In this document: in pieces, positions 1-8,666 of the stretch | Layout: each line of letters starts with the position of its first letter | How positions within the stretch are numbered: the stretch's first letter is position 1 | Program-made: the position numbers and the translations under genes | Origin: Clostridia bacterium | GTDB lineage: Bacteria > Bacillota > Clostridia > Oscillospirales > CAG-272 | Reading direction: 5' to 3' | DNA: 61,554 nt | Assembly (NCBI GenBank): GCA_017482055.1 | Contig: JAFUOH010000004.1 | Span: forward strand, 1 to 61,554 | The notes under the pieces: model-generated | Seen by the model: only the letters and a program-made list of their open reading frames with translations | What the model was told of the DNA's origin: nothing | The model's database searches: none

Positions 1-287
1 CATTTTAACAAAATCAACTTTTCCATGCACTCCGAGTGGCTGTTCCGTAAATTGAACGGGGACCTATATGTGGTTGCCGGGGAAGGGGACCCCGGCTGCC
101 GAGAGCGCGGGATATAAATACTAAGCGGTATATGCGAAAGATATATCGCGCTGTTCTACTAAAGTAAAAGCTTCCCGCCCCAAACCTGAGAGCTAAGCGA
201 AGCGTCAATAAAGTTCTTTGCACAGCTTTCTTTCAAGAAAGCGCGTTTTCCCATACGCAAACGCTTCGCACTTGCTCCACCTAAGCG
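1..287. other. Gap with no recognised gene
   Basis: No convincing gene. A GC-rich hairpin (7-bp stem, 76-82 with 90-96) has no T tract. Short open frames here have no ribosome site and match no family I know. The stretch about 245-290 resembles the one about 26625-26670; both lie beside a minus-strand terminator. Confidence 0.5.
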
Positions 288-319
288 AAAAAAATCCGCC
301 GTACCTGACGGTACGGCGG
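288..319 (-). terminator. Rho-independent terminator downstream of rny
   Basis: A perfect 10-bp stem (296-305 with 310-319) with a 4-nt loop is followed on the minus strand by seven T residues. It lies 124 nt beyond the rny stop codon. Confidence 0.8.
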
Positions 320-442
320 TCGCATTATATATCAAAGCTTGTTGCTTTATTTTCACTTTTATAAATATATATGTAAACTTACGCTTAGCGGTAAGAGTAG
401 AATATATCTTAAAATGAAGTGATGCTTTGTCTTGCTTGTGAT

Positions 443-2002
443 TTATTTTGCGTAATCGATAGCGCGGGATTCTCGGATCATGTGGACTTTGATCTGACCC
501 GGATACTGAAGCTCCGCTTCGATCTTCTTGACGATCTCGCGGGCGATGACCACCATCTGCTCGTCGTTGACCTCTTCGGGCTTGACGGCGATGCGGATCT
601 CTCTGCCTGCCTGGATTGCGTATGACTTGTCCACGCCGGGGAAGCTGTAGGTGATCTCCTCAAGCTTCTGGAGGCGCTTGATGTAGTTTTCAAGGTCCTC
701 GCGTCTTGCGCCGGGACGTGCCGCGGAGATGGCATCGGCAGCCTGGACGATGATCGCGGTGATGGTCTGCGGCTCAACGTCGTTGTGATGCGCTTCGATA
801 GCGTGGAGGACATCCTTGTTTTCCTTGAATTTTTTGCAGATATCCACACCCAGCTGTACGTGAGAGCCTTCGATCTCCTGAGTGAGTGCCTTACCGATAT
901 CGTGGAGCAGACCTGCGCGCTTTGCAAGCGTGCTGTCAACACCAAGCTCATCGGCGATCATGCCGGACAGTAAAGCGACCTCGATGGAGTGATCGAGAAC
1001 ATTCTGACCGTAGCTGGTACGGAAGCGGAGTCTGCCGAGCAGCTTGATAAGGTCGAGATTGAGACCGTGGATGCCCGTGTCGTAGGTAGCACGTTCACCT
1101 GCCTGCTTGATCATAGCGTCTACGTCACGCTTAGCCTTTTCGACCATTTCTTCAATGCGCGCGGGATGGATACGACCGTCGGCAATGAGCTTTTCGAGAG
1201 CGATTCGCGCCACCTCGCGGCGAACGGGATCGAAGCTCGAAAGAGTGATTGCTTCGGGAGTGTCGTCGATGATGAGGTCAACGCCGGTCATTGCTTCGAT
1301 AGCGTGAATATTGCGTCCCTCGCGGCCGATGATGCGACCCTTCATTTCGTCGTTGGGAAGCGCCACAACGGAAACGGTAGTCTCGGTGACGGTTTCGGAA
1401 GCACAGCGCTGGATAGCGAGCGAAAGGATATTCTTTGCCCTGACGTCTGCTTCCTCCTTGAACTGCTGCTCGTATTCGATGAGCTTCTGCGCGGTCTCGT
1501 GCTTTACCTCATCGTCGATGCGAGATACAATCTGCGCCTTGGCTTCCTCTGCGGTGAGTCCTGCGATCTTTTCGAGGGTTTCGAGATGCTTCGCCTTGAT
1601 ATCCTCGATCTCGGCTCTGGTATCATCGCATTCCTTCAGCTTCTTGTTAAGAGTTTCTTCCTTGTGCTCAAGGTTTTCAATCTTGCGATCGATTTGCTCT
1701 TCTTTTTTGGTAACACGCTGCTCCATTTTGGAAAGCTCGGAGCGGCGCTCCTTGATCTCGCGCTCGGCGTCGTTTCGCTGGCGAAGGATCTCTTCCTTTG
1801 CCTCGATGAGAGCTTCCTTTTTCTTGCTCTCAGCTGTGCGCTCGCCGTCTTCAATGATCTTTCTTGCCTGTTCCTCAGCGGATCCGATCTCAGCTTCGCC
1901 GACCTTTTTTCTGTAGGTTATACCGAAAAATACACCCAGCGGTAAGCATACCACTGCGGTGATGATAACACCAATGATAATTTCAACCAATGTACAGAAC
2001 AC
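443..2002 (-). CDS. rny: Ribonuclease Y
   Basis: Membrane-anchored endoribonuclease that initiates mRNA decay in Firmicutes. The protein has one N-terminal membrane helix (about 5-28), a long charged coiled coil (about 35-190), a KH domain with [11 protein letters not shown] (about 219-229) and an HD domain with GLLHDIGK (His/Asp near 367-368). The C-terminus RAIDYAK is typical of the family, and 519 residues matches its usual length. The GTG at 2002 abuts the AAGGAGG ribosome site. The in-frame TTG at 1990, 11 nt after that site, is therefore a likelier true start (515 aa). It is monocistronic, with its own promoter at 2129-2157 and a terminator at 288-319. Confidence 0.97.
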   Translation of the reverse strand: MFCTLVEIIIGVIITAVVCLPLGVFFGITYRKKVGEAEIGSAEEQARKIIEDGERTAESKKKEALIEAKEEILRQRNDAEREIKERRSELSKMEQRVTKKEEQIDRKIENLEHKEETLNKKLKECDDTRAEIEDIKAKHLETLEKIAGLTAEEAKAQIVSRIDDEVKHETAQKLIEYEQQFKEEADVRAKNILSLAIQRCASETVTETTVSVVALPNDEMKGRIIGREGRNIHAIEAMTGVDLIIDDTPEAITLSSFDPVRREVARIALEKLIADGRIHPARIEEMVEKAKRDVDAMIKQAGERATYDTGIHGLNLDLIKLLGRLRFRTSYGQNVLDHSIEVALLSGMIADELGVDSTLAKRAGLLHDIGKALTQEIEGSHVQLGVDICKKFKENKDVLHAIEAHHNDVEPQTITAIIVQAADAISAARPGARREDLENYIKRLQKLEEITYSFPGVDKSYAIQAGREIRIAVKPEEVNDEQMVVIAREIVKKIEAELQYPGQIKVHMIRESRAIDYAK

Positions 2003-2128
2003 CTCCTTGTTCTTTGAAGTTCTGAAAGTTTAGATTTTTTTGTAAATGCAATTATTTCAACACCGAGTCGGTGCCTTCCATCACAAGGCACAACTACAGC
2101 AGTATATATATTAATCACACATACATAT

Positions 2129-2157
2129 ATTTTATACAAAAATCAAGCATATGTCAA
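2129..2157 (-). promoter_or_regulatory. rny promoter
   Basis: Minus-strand TTGACA (2152-2157), 17-nt spacer, TAAAAT (2129-2134), about 130 nt upstream of rny. The leader contains a small CACCGA/TCGGTG hairpin. Confidence 0.7.
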
Positions 2158-2242
2158 GGGGATAAATGCAAATTTAATTAATTTTATTAAAAAATATGTG
2201 CGAGTTACGCATTTTTCGTACGCAATTGGTTGCGATACGGGG

Positions 2243-3334
2243 TTACAAGATCAGAGTTGGGCGCTGAATGCGTACATACCGATCGTTAGCAAGGTCATAA
2301 ACATAGTTGCCGAACATGACGTTGAAGCGGCAGTGCTCACCGGGAATGTTGAGCGTATCGCGCCACACCTCGCACGACATTCCGTGACCGTACATACAGT
2401 ATTTTCTGTCGAAGACCATTTTTATTACCTGATGACCGAGACGGCAGGGCACACCCGACAGAACGACCTCGCTTCCGTGCTCGTAAACCTCCGCATACGG
2501 TGCGACCTTGGCAATAGCCTCGGCGACATCGTGATTTCCGAGTATAATGATGATACGGGCACCGGTGGCTTTCATCATTTCAAACAGCTCGGTGATCTTG
2601 ACTGTGTATTCATGCAGAAATTCGGGGTGACGTCCGATTTTGACCTCATCCGCCATGTCGCCTGTGTGCAGGATAATATCGGGACGCACCAACTCAAACA
2701 GACGGCGATAGTAGGGATAAGAAGCGGATTGGGTGTCGCCGATATGCAAAATGCGCTCACCTTTAAGCTGTGAGAGATCGGGAACGGTCACTTCCGTTTT
2801 GAACTCGCTGCGCATATATTCGATGTCGCAAGCCTCACGGGTTTTGCTTCCAAATGTGGTGTCCTCGTATGGGATAAAGGAGGTGTCGAACAGAATGGGC
2901 GTGAAATATTCCGCAGGTCTTATGGTAGTCAGAGCACAGTCGTACTGCCGCGTGTTAAATTCTCGTGAGGTGGTGAAGATGTTTATCAGCGCTTCACAGT
3001 CATTCGGGCTTGCAACAAACAAAAGATCTGTTTTAGGATAATCAATCGGTACAGTCCTGTAGCCGCGTACAATACGCTCCATGAGTGATTCCCCATCCTC
3101 GGAGACGGTGGTGTCTGCGTCGAGGTGCTTAAAGGGGATGATCTCAGATTCGGTTATACCCGCGATTATTTCGGCGGTCTCCATGGCATATGGAGCAGAG
3201 GCGGTGAGGATCTTTCCGTGAAATTCCAGTGTTTTAAGATGCTCACCGAGCAGGCGAGATTGCTTTTTTCCAAGCTCACTGAGAGTATATGTACCGCTTT
3301 GTACCTGACCCGGGCTTGTTATATAATGTAGCAT
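2243..3334 (-). CDS. Degenerate histidine-phosphatase domain fused to metallophosphoesterase
   Basis: 363 aa with two domains. Residues 1 to about 170 resemble the histidine phosphatase (phosphoglycerate mutase-like) fold, including an ASAPYAMETAEII segment like the usual SSPLxRAxqTA helix. The catalytic RHGE near the N-terminus is replaced by TSPGQ, so this half is probably inactive. Residues about 190-363 are a calcineurin-like phosphoesterase with HIGDTQ, HTGDMADE, LGNHD and YGHG. The first metal motif lacks the usual His (DTQ for DxH). The ribosome site lies within the last codons of the upstream PHP gene, 3 nt apart, so the two are probably translationally coupled. Substrate unknown; a nucleotide or phosphodiester target is only inference. 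Confidence 0.8.
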   Translation of the reverse strand: MLHYITSPGQVQSGTYTLSELGKKQSRLLGEHLKTLEFHGKILTASAPYAMETAEIIAGITESEIIPFKHLDADTTVSEDGESLMERIVRGYRTVPIDYPKTDLLFVASPNDCEALINIFTTSREFNTRQYDCALTTIRPAEYFTPILFDTSFIPYEDTTFGSKTREACDIEYMRSEFKTEVTVPDLSQLKGERILHIGDTQSASYPYYRRLFELVRPDIILHTGDMADEVKIGRHPEFLHEYTVKITELFEMMKATGARIIIILGNHDVAEAIAKVAPYAEVYEHGSEVVLSGVPCRLGHQVIKMVFDRKYCMYGHGMSCEVWRDTLNIPGEHCRFNVMFGNYVYDLANDRYVRIQRPTLIL

Positions 3335-3337
3335 GAC

Positions 3338-4900
3338 TTAGCCTCCGTAAACCCGTTCCTTGGGGATATCGCCCGCAAATTTGTCCGTGTTGACCGTGTA
3401 TATGGGATTTGTCAGCAGGATACATCTGCCTTCCTCATTCCAAAGCTCAACTCTCGTGAAGCTGACCGTATGAATGGGTGAAAGCTCGTAGGTGTATTCA
3501 AACTGTCCGTCCTCGGCGATGTGCTCGGAAATAAGCTCGCCGTCGGCGATTATGCGCACCTTCATTCCCGACTTCAGCGAATCGGCGGTGAAGGTATAGG
3601 TATGCTTTTCAGATACGGTCTTGTCGGTGACGGGAATGATAGCACCCATTGGAAGCCCGTCTCCCGTTAGGTCTGCCGTGCCGTTAAACTGTACGGGATC
3701 ACCCGTGAATGCGCGTCCTGCTCTGATGGATGCAATGAACTCCTCCTCCGGTACGGGGAATGGAATATCGGCATCTGCCGCAGTCCAGACAGCGAAATTA
3801 TTGCCTGAGAACCATTCCGCCTTTGAAGAATGGCTGTCACTGTCGCCGACCGCTGTAAGAAACAGTCCTGCACTGTTTAAGATATCCCAAAACATCAGAT
3901 GATGTTCAAGAGTGAAGCCTTTGCTGCCGCGACCCCGGGGGAACCCGATCTCGATCGCCGATGCGCCGTATGCCTTCGTTGAGATGATGTCTGCGGCGGT
4001 CAGACGGACAACATTTTCAAGCTCAGTCGCGGTGAGGTCTCCCTTTTTATGAGATGCCGCATGAAGGAAGGGGTGATTATAGGAGAAGGTGGCACCGTGT
4101 GAGAGCAGATAATCTGCGGCTTCCTTTTCACCGAGGGGATGGTCGTACTTGGTGTAGTCAACTATCGGCACCCATGTGGAATAGCAGTTTTTGTGCTCTC
4201 CCGCACCGGAAACCTCAAAGGTGACAAAGGGTTTGATGCCGTATTTTTCACCCAGCTTCTCCGCAAGCTCCTTTTGGCGGCGATGAATTTCCGCGGCGTC
4301 GTGCATACAATCAAGCTCCAGCTTATCAACAAGCAGTGTGCCGCTTGTGACGTGAAGCGCGATGTCGGTCAGCGCGTTGTCGAGACCGCCAAGCTCCTCG
4401 GTGATCTCATCGGAAAGGCGGAGAAAAAAGTCGTTTCTGCCGGGTTTCAGCGGGTATACGAGCTTTGCGTTCCGCATCTCCGGCGGACGCTCGGAAAAGG
4501 TCAGTGTAAGATCTCCGCTGCCGCTTTTAAGAACTGCGCCAACGCGGACGGTAACGTCCGAGAGCAGTGTTATCATATGCCGATGATACTGTGTCCACAG
4601 AGTGGTCCCGCCCTCCCTCTCGGCAGTGACGCGGAGTGCATCTCCTTCAAAGTCAAGTGCTGACTCTCCGATAGGGTCGAAGCGGACGCGCACACGGTTT
4701 TCATCCTTATATTCAAGCTCATTCCTCGAAAAATCGATGTTTGGCGTAAATGTGCGGCAGAGGGTGCTGTCGTGATCGGTGAAGCGTATATACTTCATTC
4801 CCAGCTTGTGAGCGTTATACAACTGTGATTCCATACAAGCCCCCGACTGGAAACAGGTATGTATATGCATGTGCATGGGATGGTAGGTATATTTTTTCAT
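3338..4900 (-). CDS. PHP-domain (CehA/McbA-like) metal hydrolase with inserted beta domain
   Basis: 520 aa. PHP metal-binding motifs are visible: HMHIHT at the N-terminus, FTDHDS (about 40), SYNHPFLHA (mid-protein) and GDSDSHSS. A block of about 140 residues rich in beta strands (about 60-200) is inserted between the second and third motifs. It looks like a jelly-roll or carbohydrate-binding-module fold, as seen in some CehA/McbA-type proteins. The C-terminal ~110 residues are also beta-rich. Predicted to be a cytoplasmic phosphoesterase or other metal-dependent hydrolase; no signal peptide. It sits between thiI and the metallophosphoesterase gene with gaps of 28 and 3 nt. A GGAG ribosome site precedes the ATG. 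Substrate not recognisable. Confidence 0.8.
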   Translation of the reverse strand: MKKYTYHPMHMHIHTCFQSGACMESQLYNAHKLGMKYIRFTDHDSTLCRTFTPNIDFSRNELEYKDENRVRVRFDPIGESALDFEGDALRVTAEREGGTTLWTQYHRHMITLLSDVTVRVGAVLKSGSGDLTLTFSERPPEMRNAKLVYPLKPGRNDFFLRLSDEITEELGGLDNALTDIALHVTSGTLLVDKLELDCMHDAAEIHRRQKELAEKLGEKYGIKPFVTFEVSGAGEHKNCYSTWVPIVDYTKYDHPLGEKEAADYLLSHGATFSYNHPFLHAASHKKGDLTATELENVVRLTAADIISTKAYGASAIEIGFPRGRGSKGFTLEHHLMFWDILNSAGLFLTAVGDSDSHSSKAEWFSGNNFAVWTAADADIPFPVPEEEFIASIRAGRAFTGDPVQFNGTADLTGDGLPMGAIIPVTDKTVSEKHTYTFTADSLKSGMKVRIIADGELISEHIAEDGQFEYTYELSPIHTVSFTRVELWNEEGRCILLTNPIYTVNTDKFAGDIPKERVYGG

Positions 4901-4928
4901 ATCGACACGACTCCTTTCATATATCCTC

Positions 4929-6107
4929 TCAGTCCTCGATGCGAATATTATATGTGTTCAGCGTTTCAAATGCCTCGTCGCAGAGAGCGGCGAAGTCAAG
5001 CTTGGCTTCCTCGGCGAGCACATTTTCAAGTTCGGGACGGGTCTTGGGATGGCGGGGAGTGAATACCGTGCAGCAGTCCTCATAGGGGAGGATGGAGGTC
5101 TCAAAGGTGCCGATCCTACGTGCGATGGTGACTATCTCCTCCTTGTCAAGACCGATGCAGGGACGGTAAACGGGCATATTTACCGCATTGTCCGTGACCT
5201 CGATGGCTTTCATGGTCTGACTTGCCACCTGTGCAAGACTTTCGCCCGTAATAAGCGCGTGGCAGTTGTTGCGTCGTGCGACACGCTCGGCGAGGGTCAT
5301 CATGTAACGGCGCAGAAGCAAGGTGAAGTAATCCTCGTCGCAGGCGCGGCGGAGCTCTTCTTGAATATGAGTCAGCGAAATTACATGTACCTTGATATGG
5401 GTAGTGTATTCGCACAGCAGACGCGCAAGCTCCATAACCTTTTCGCGTGCACGCTCAGAGGTGTATGGGAAGCTTTCAAAGTGGAGCGCTTCGAGCGTTA
5501 CGCCGCGTTTCGCAATCATATATCCGGCAACAGGGCTGTCGATACCGCCCGAAAGCAGTAAAAGCCCCTTGCCGCTTGAACCAAGCGGCATACCGCCCGC
5601 GCCCTTGATTCCGCCTGCGTGCAGATATGCGCCGCGCTCACGGATCTCGACTCTGACAGTGACCTCGGGGTTATTTACATCCACCTTAAGCCGAGGGCAG
5701 GCTTCCAGCACCGCTCCGCCCACCTCGCGCATAAGCTCGGGGGACTTTAACGGGAAGGTCTTGTCACTGCGGCGAGCGTCTGCCTTAAAGGTACGCGCGC
5801 CCACGAGAAATTGCGGCAGATATTCCTTTGCCGCCGCCTTGATGGCGTCAATATCCTTTTTTACTACGACCGCGCGGTCAATGGACACGATTCCGAATAC
5901 CTTTTTTGCATATTCCAGCGCAAGCTCAAGGTCGCAGTCGTCGTTTTTCGGCTCGATGTAGATGGTGCTCTGGGCATAATTTACGTCAAAATCGCCCGCA
6001 CGCTTGACTCTGGTGCGAAGCTCCTTGATGAGCAGATTTTCAAAGTAAGAACGGTTGGCACCCTTTAAAATCAGCTCGCCGTATTTACAGAGAAGCACTT
6101 CTTTCAT
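4929..6107 (-). CDS. thiI: tRNA 4-thiouridine / thiazole sulfur carrier synthase ThiI
   Basis: 392 aa. The order is N-terminal ferredoxin-like domain, THUMP domain (about 60-165), then an adenylating PP-loop ATPase with SGGIDS at 186-191. It adenylates tRNA U8 (or ThiS) and transfers sulfur from a cysteine desulfurase. The protein ends soon after the PP-loop domain, so the C-terminal rhodanese domain of E. coli ThiI is absent, as in many Firmicutes. A Cys pair (DCC near 344) is near the site used in rhodanese-less members. It lies 4 nt after cca, so tRNA maturation genes are grouped. A desulfurase gene at 15681 could be the partner (inference). Confidence 0.96.
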   Translation of the reverse strand: MKEVLLCKYGELILKGANRSYFENLLIKELRTRVKRAGDFDVNYAQSTIYIEPKNDDCDLELALEYAKKVFGIVSIDRAVVVKKDIDAIKAAAKEYLPQFLVGARTFKADARRSDKTFPLKSPELMREVGGAVLEACPRLKVDVNNPEVTVRVEIRERGAYLHAGGIKGAGGMPLGSSGKGLLLLSGGIDSPVAGYMIAKRGVTLEALHFESFPYTSERAREKVMELARLLCEYTTHIKVHVISLTHIQEELRRACDEDYFTLLLRRYMMTLAERVARRNNCHALITGESLAQVASQTMKAIEVTDNAVNMPVYRPCIGLDKEEIVTIARRIGTFETSILPYEDCCTVFTPRHPKTRPELENVLAEEAKLDFAALCDEAFETLNTYNIRIED

Positions 6108-6111
6108 AATG

Positions 6112-7365
6112 TTATGTTGTTTCCTTTCGATTTATCAATGTGTCGGCAGCACCTTGAAGCGCTGTTTGATCGTTTGGCAGTTCGTTTTTGATAACACGCT
6201 CAAGCAGAGTATCGAGTATCTTACCGATCTCGTGAGGTATAGCGCCCATTGAAAGCAGTTCCTTGCCGCTTATCCGCAATTCAGCCGTTGTGAAGCATTC
6301 TCCGCTCGTACATATGTCGGAAAGCGTCCGAAGCAGTGAGTCATCACGCTCCGAGCGTGCAATACCGAGACGGATTACATCACGGGCTGCGTCACTTCCG
6401 ATGTCGCGGCAGAGTCGCTTGAGCGCGGCATTGTCCCCCAGTTCCGTATGCAGGTGGAGAAGGATATTTTCCGCATGTCTGCGGGTTTTGTTGTCAAGCC
6501 GCAGATTCATGAACGCTCCCTGTATGCGATGAGGCTCGATATCGGACAACAGCGCCGCAAGCTTCAGAGGATACGCGGCATCTCCGAGCTTTGAAACATA
6601 CTCGGCGGCGCGTATGACGGAATCACCCGCAAGCGCGGGAAAAATATCTTCGATTATGAGATGAAAATCGCGTAATACGCGTGCGGCGGCTTTGCCGCAA
6701 AGGAGCTTTTCAAGCTCCGAGGTTATGCGCTCGCGGGAGATAAAAGTGAGCAGTCCGCGCAGGTCAAGAGCGGCTTTTGCGGTATCTTTTTCGATCTCAA
6801 AATCCAGAACCGAAGCAAAGCGCAGTGCGCGAATTATGCGCAGTGCATCCTCATCGAAGCGCTCCTCGGGCTTGCCCACACAGCGTATAATGCCGTTTTC
6901 AAGATCGTGCGCTCCGCCATTGAGATCAATTATTCCGCTTTCAGGGGAATATGCCATGGCGTTTATGGTGAAATCGCGCCTTTCGAGATCTCTGTCAATG
7001 GAATCGAGAAACAACACCGCCGTCGGATGTCGATGATTGACATATCCTACATCAAAGCGGAAGGTCGTCACTTCCACGGGCAGATTGTCTCTTACTACCG
7101 TTACCGTGCCGTGCTCGATACCGGTCGGATAGGCGTCGAATCCCGGCAGGGCGGAAAAGATATTCAGTATTTCCTCGGCGGGTAAGTTGGTGGTAACGTC
7201 CCAGTCGTTCGGCGTTCTGCCCAGCAGGGCATCCCGCACGCACCCGCCTACCACATAGGACTTGCCGCGCAAATAATCTTCATCGGGAAAAAGGGAAAAC
7301 TTGTTAATTTCCGCCATTACCGCGCAGACATAGTCGGGGATGGTTATTTTAAACGACTCACTCAT
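6112..7365 (-). CDS. cca: CCA tRNA nucleotidyltransferase
   Basis: 417 aa, class II nucleotidyltransferase. The GG motif is at 40-41 with RDALLG, and the metal-binding D-W-D is at 54-56 (NDWDVTT). RRDFTINAMAY and ALRIIRALRFA are typical neck/body motifs of CCA-adding enzymes. The enzyme adds or repairs the 3' CCA of tRNA without a template. No HD hydrolase domain is obvious in the C-terminal half. The start overlaps the stop of the upstream gene by 4 nt and thiI follows after 4 nt, which implies one transcript. Confidence 0.95.
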   Translation of the reverse strand: MSESFKITIPDYVCAVMAEINKFSLFPDEDYLRGKSYVVGGCVRDALLGRTPNDWDVTTNLPAEEILNIFSALPGFDAYPTGIEHGTVTVVRDNLPVEVTTFRFDVGYVNHRHPTAVLFLDSIDRDLERRDFTINAMAYSPESGIIDLNGGAHDLENGIIRCVGKPEERFDEDALRIIRALRFASVLDFEIEKDTAKAALDLRGLLTFISRERITSELEKLLCGKAAARVLRDFHLIIEDIFPALAGDSVIRAAEYVSKLGDAAYPLKLAALLSDIEPHRIQGAFMNLRLDNKTRRHAENILLHLHTELGDNAALKRLCRDIGSDAARDVIRLGIARSERDDSLLRTLSDICTSGECFTTAELRISGKELLSMGAIPHEIGKILDTLLERVIKNELPNDQTALQGAADTLINRKETT

Positions 7366-8666
7366 ACAAGCGCCGGCTCTTTATCGTCTTTTTTAGCGCG
7401 CTGAGTGCCTGCGGTATCATCGGATACCATCTTTTCACGTGCCACGGAGAGCATCAGCTTGATGCGGTTTTCCTGGTTTACGCGGGTTGCGCCGGGGTCG
7501 TAGTCGATGGGCACAATATTGGACTCGGGATGAAGCTCGCGCAGACGTCTTATCATGCCCTTGCCCACGATGTGGTTGGGCAGACAGCCGAATGGCTGTG
7601 CGCAGACGATGTTGCCGTAGCCGCCCTCGATAAGCTCAAGCATTTCCGCAGTGAGGAGCCAGCCCTCACCCATCTTACAGCCGTAGCCCTCGATGCCGTA
7701 AATAAGCTCGCGCAGATGCGAGTATGCCGTGGGGGGATTAAAGGAGCTCTTTGCCCTTACCGTCTCGATCATGATCTCCTCAATGCCCGAGAGGTAGTCA
7801 AAGAGTGCCTTACAGACGGCGAATTTAGCTTTGCTTCCGCCGTAGAGCTTGATATCCTCCATACGGTTGTCCACCTTGAAGAGAATGAAGCTCATAAGCC
7901 CGGGGACATTGACCTCGCAGCCCTCGGAGGCGAGAAATTCTTCGAGGTGATTGTTTGCAAGAGACGAAAATTTTACATATATCTCGCCGACAATGCCGAC
8001 CTTGACGCATTTTCTTGTGCGGTCAAGGGGAACTGCGGCAAAATCCGCCGTGATACGTTCCATGTACGAGCGCATCACGCTCTTGGCAAAGCCCTTGCCA
8101 TTGTCAAACTCAGCCACAAGCGTGTCCGCCCACTTGTCAACCAACGCATCGGCGGCGCCTTTGTTTGTTTCATAGGGGCGCACCTGGTTTGCCAGCAGCA
8201 TCAACAGGTCGCCATACGCCATCGCGGCGATAAGACGGCGGATTAGTCCGAGCGTCAGCGAGAAACCGCTGTTTTTTTCAAGTCCCGAAAGATTCAGTGA
8301 AATTACGGGGATGTATTCGAGTCCCGCCTTTTTAAGCGCCTTGCGAAGCAGATGGATGTAATTTGAAGCACGGCAGCCACCACCCGTCTGGGTGATTATG
8401 AGTGCTACCTTGTGAAGATCGTATTTTCCGCTCTGGAGTGCGTCTATCATCTGCCCGATGACAAGCAGTGCGGGATAACATGTATCGTTGTGGACGTATT
8501 TAAGTCCGCACTCAACCACCGAACGTCCTTCGTTTTTAAGCAGCTCCACATTGTAGCCTGCATTGGCGAATACCTTTATAAGCAGCTTAAAATGATTGGA
8601 GAGCATGTTGGGCACAAGGATGGTGTAATCCTTACGCATTTCTTTTGTAAATTCCACGCGATCCAT
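7362..8666 (-). CDS. Activase-associated DUF2229/HgdB-like partner protein
   Basis: 434 aa from the ATG at 8666, which overlaps the stop of the preceding gene as TAATG (translational coupling). An upstream in-frame ATG at 8699 lies inside the neighbour and is less likely. It resembles the C-terminal third of the giant (about 1,400 aa) clostridial 2-hydroxyacyl-CoA-dehydratase-activase-like proteins. Conserved pieces include NDTCYPA, TQTGGGCRASNY and CAQPFGCLPNH, with Cys residues suited to an Fe-S cluster. Here that region is a separate gene. Probably acts with the activase as an ATP-driven electron-transfer pair; the final substrate is unknown. A lysine/glutamate-rich tail follows the domain. 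Confidence 0.8.
   Translation of the reverse strand: MDRVEFTKEMRKDYTILVPNMLSNHFKLLIKVFANAGYNVELLKNEGRSVVECGLKYVHNDTCYPALLVIGQMIDALQSGKYDLHKVALIITQTGGGCRASNYIHLLRKALKKAGLEYIPVISLNLSGLEKNSGFSLTLGLIRRLIAAMAYGDLLMLLANQVRPYETNKGAADALVDKWADTLVAEFDNGKGFAKSVMRSYMERITADFAAVPLDRTRKCVKVGIVGEIYVKFSSLANNHLEEFLASEGCEVNVPGLMSFILFKVDNRMEDIKLYGGSKAKFAVCKALFDYLSGIEEIMIETVRAKSSFNPPTAYSHLRELIYGIEGYGCKMGEGWLLTAEMLELIEGGYGNIVCAQPFGCLPNHIVGKGMIRRLRELHPESNIVPIDYDPGATRVNQENRIKLMLSVAREKMVSDDTAGTQRAKKDDKEPALV

Noticed and set aside
989-1945. Long plus-strand open frame across rny
   Set aside because: Antisense shadow of the rny coiled coil; no ribosome site or family signature.
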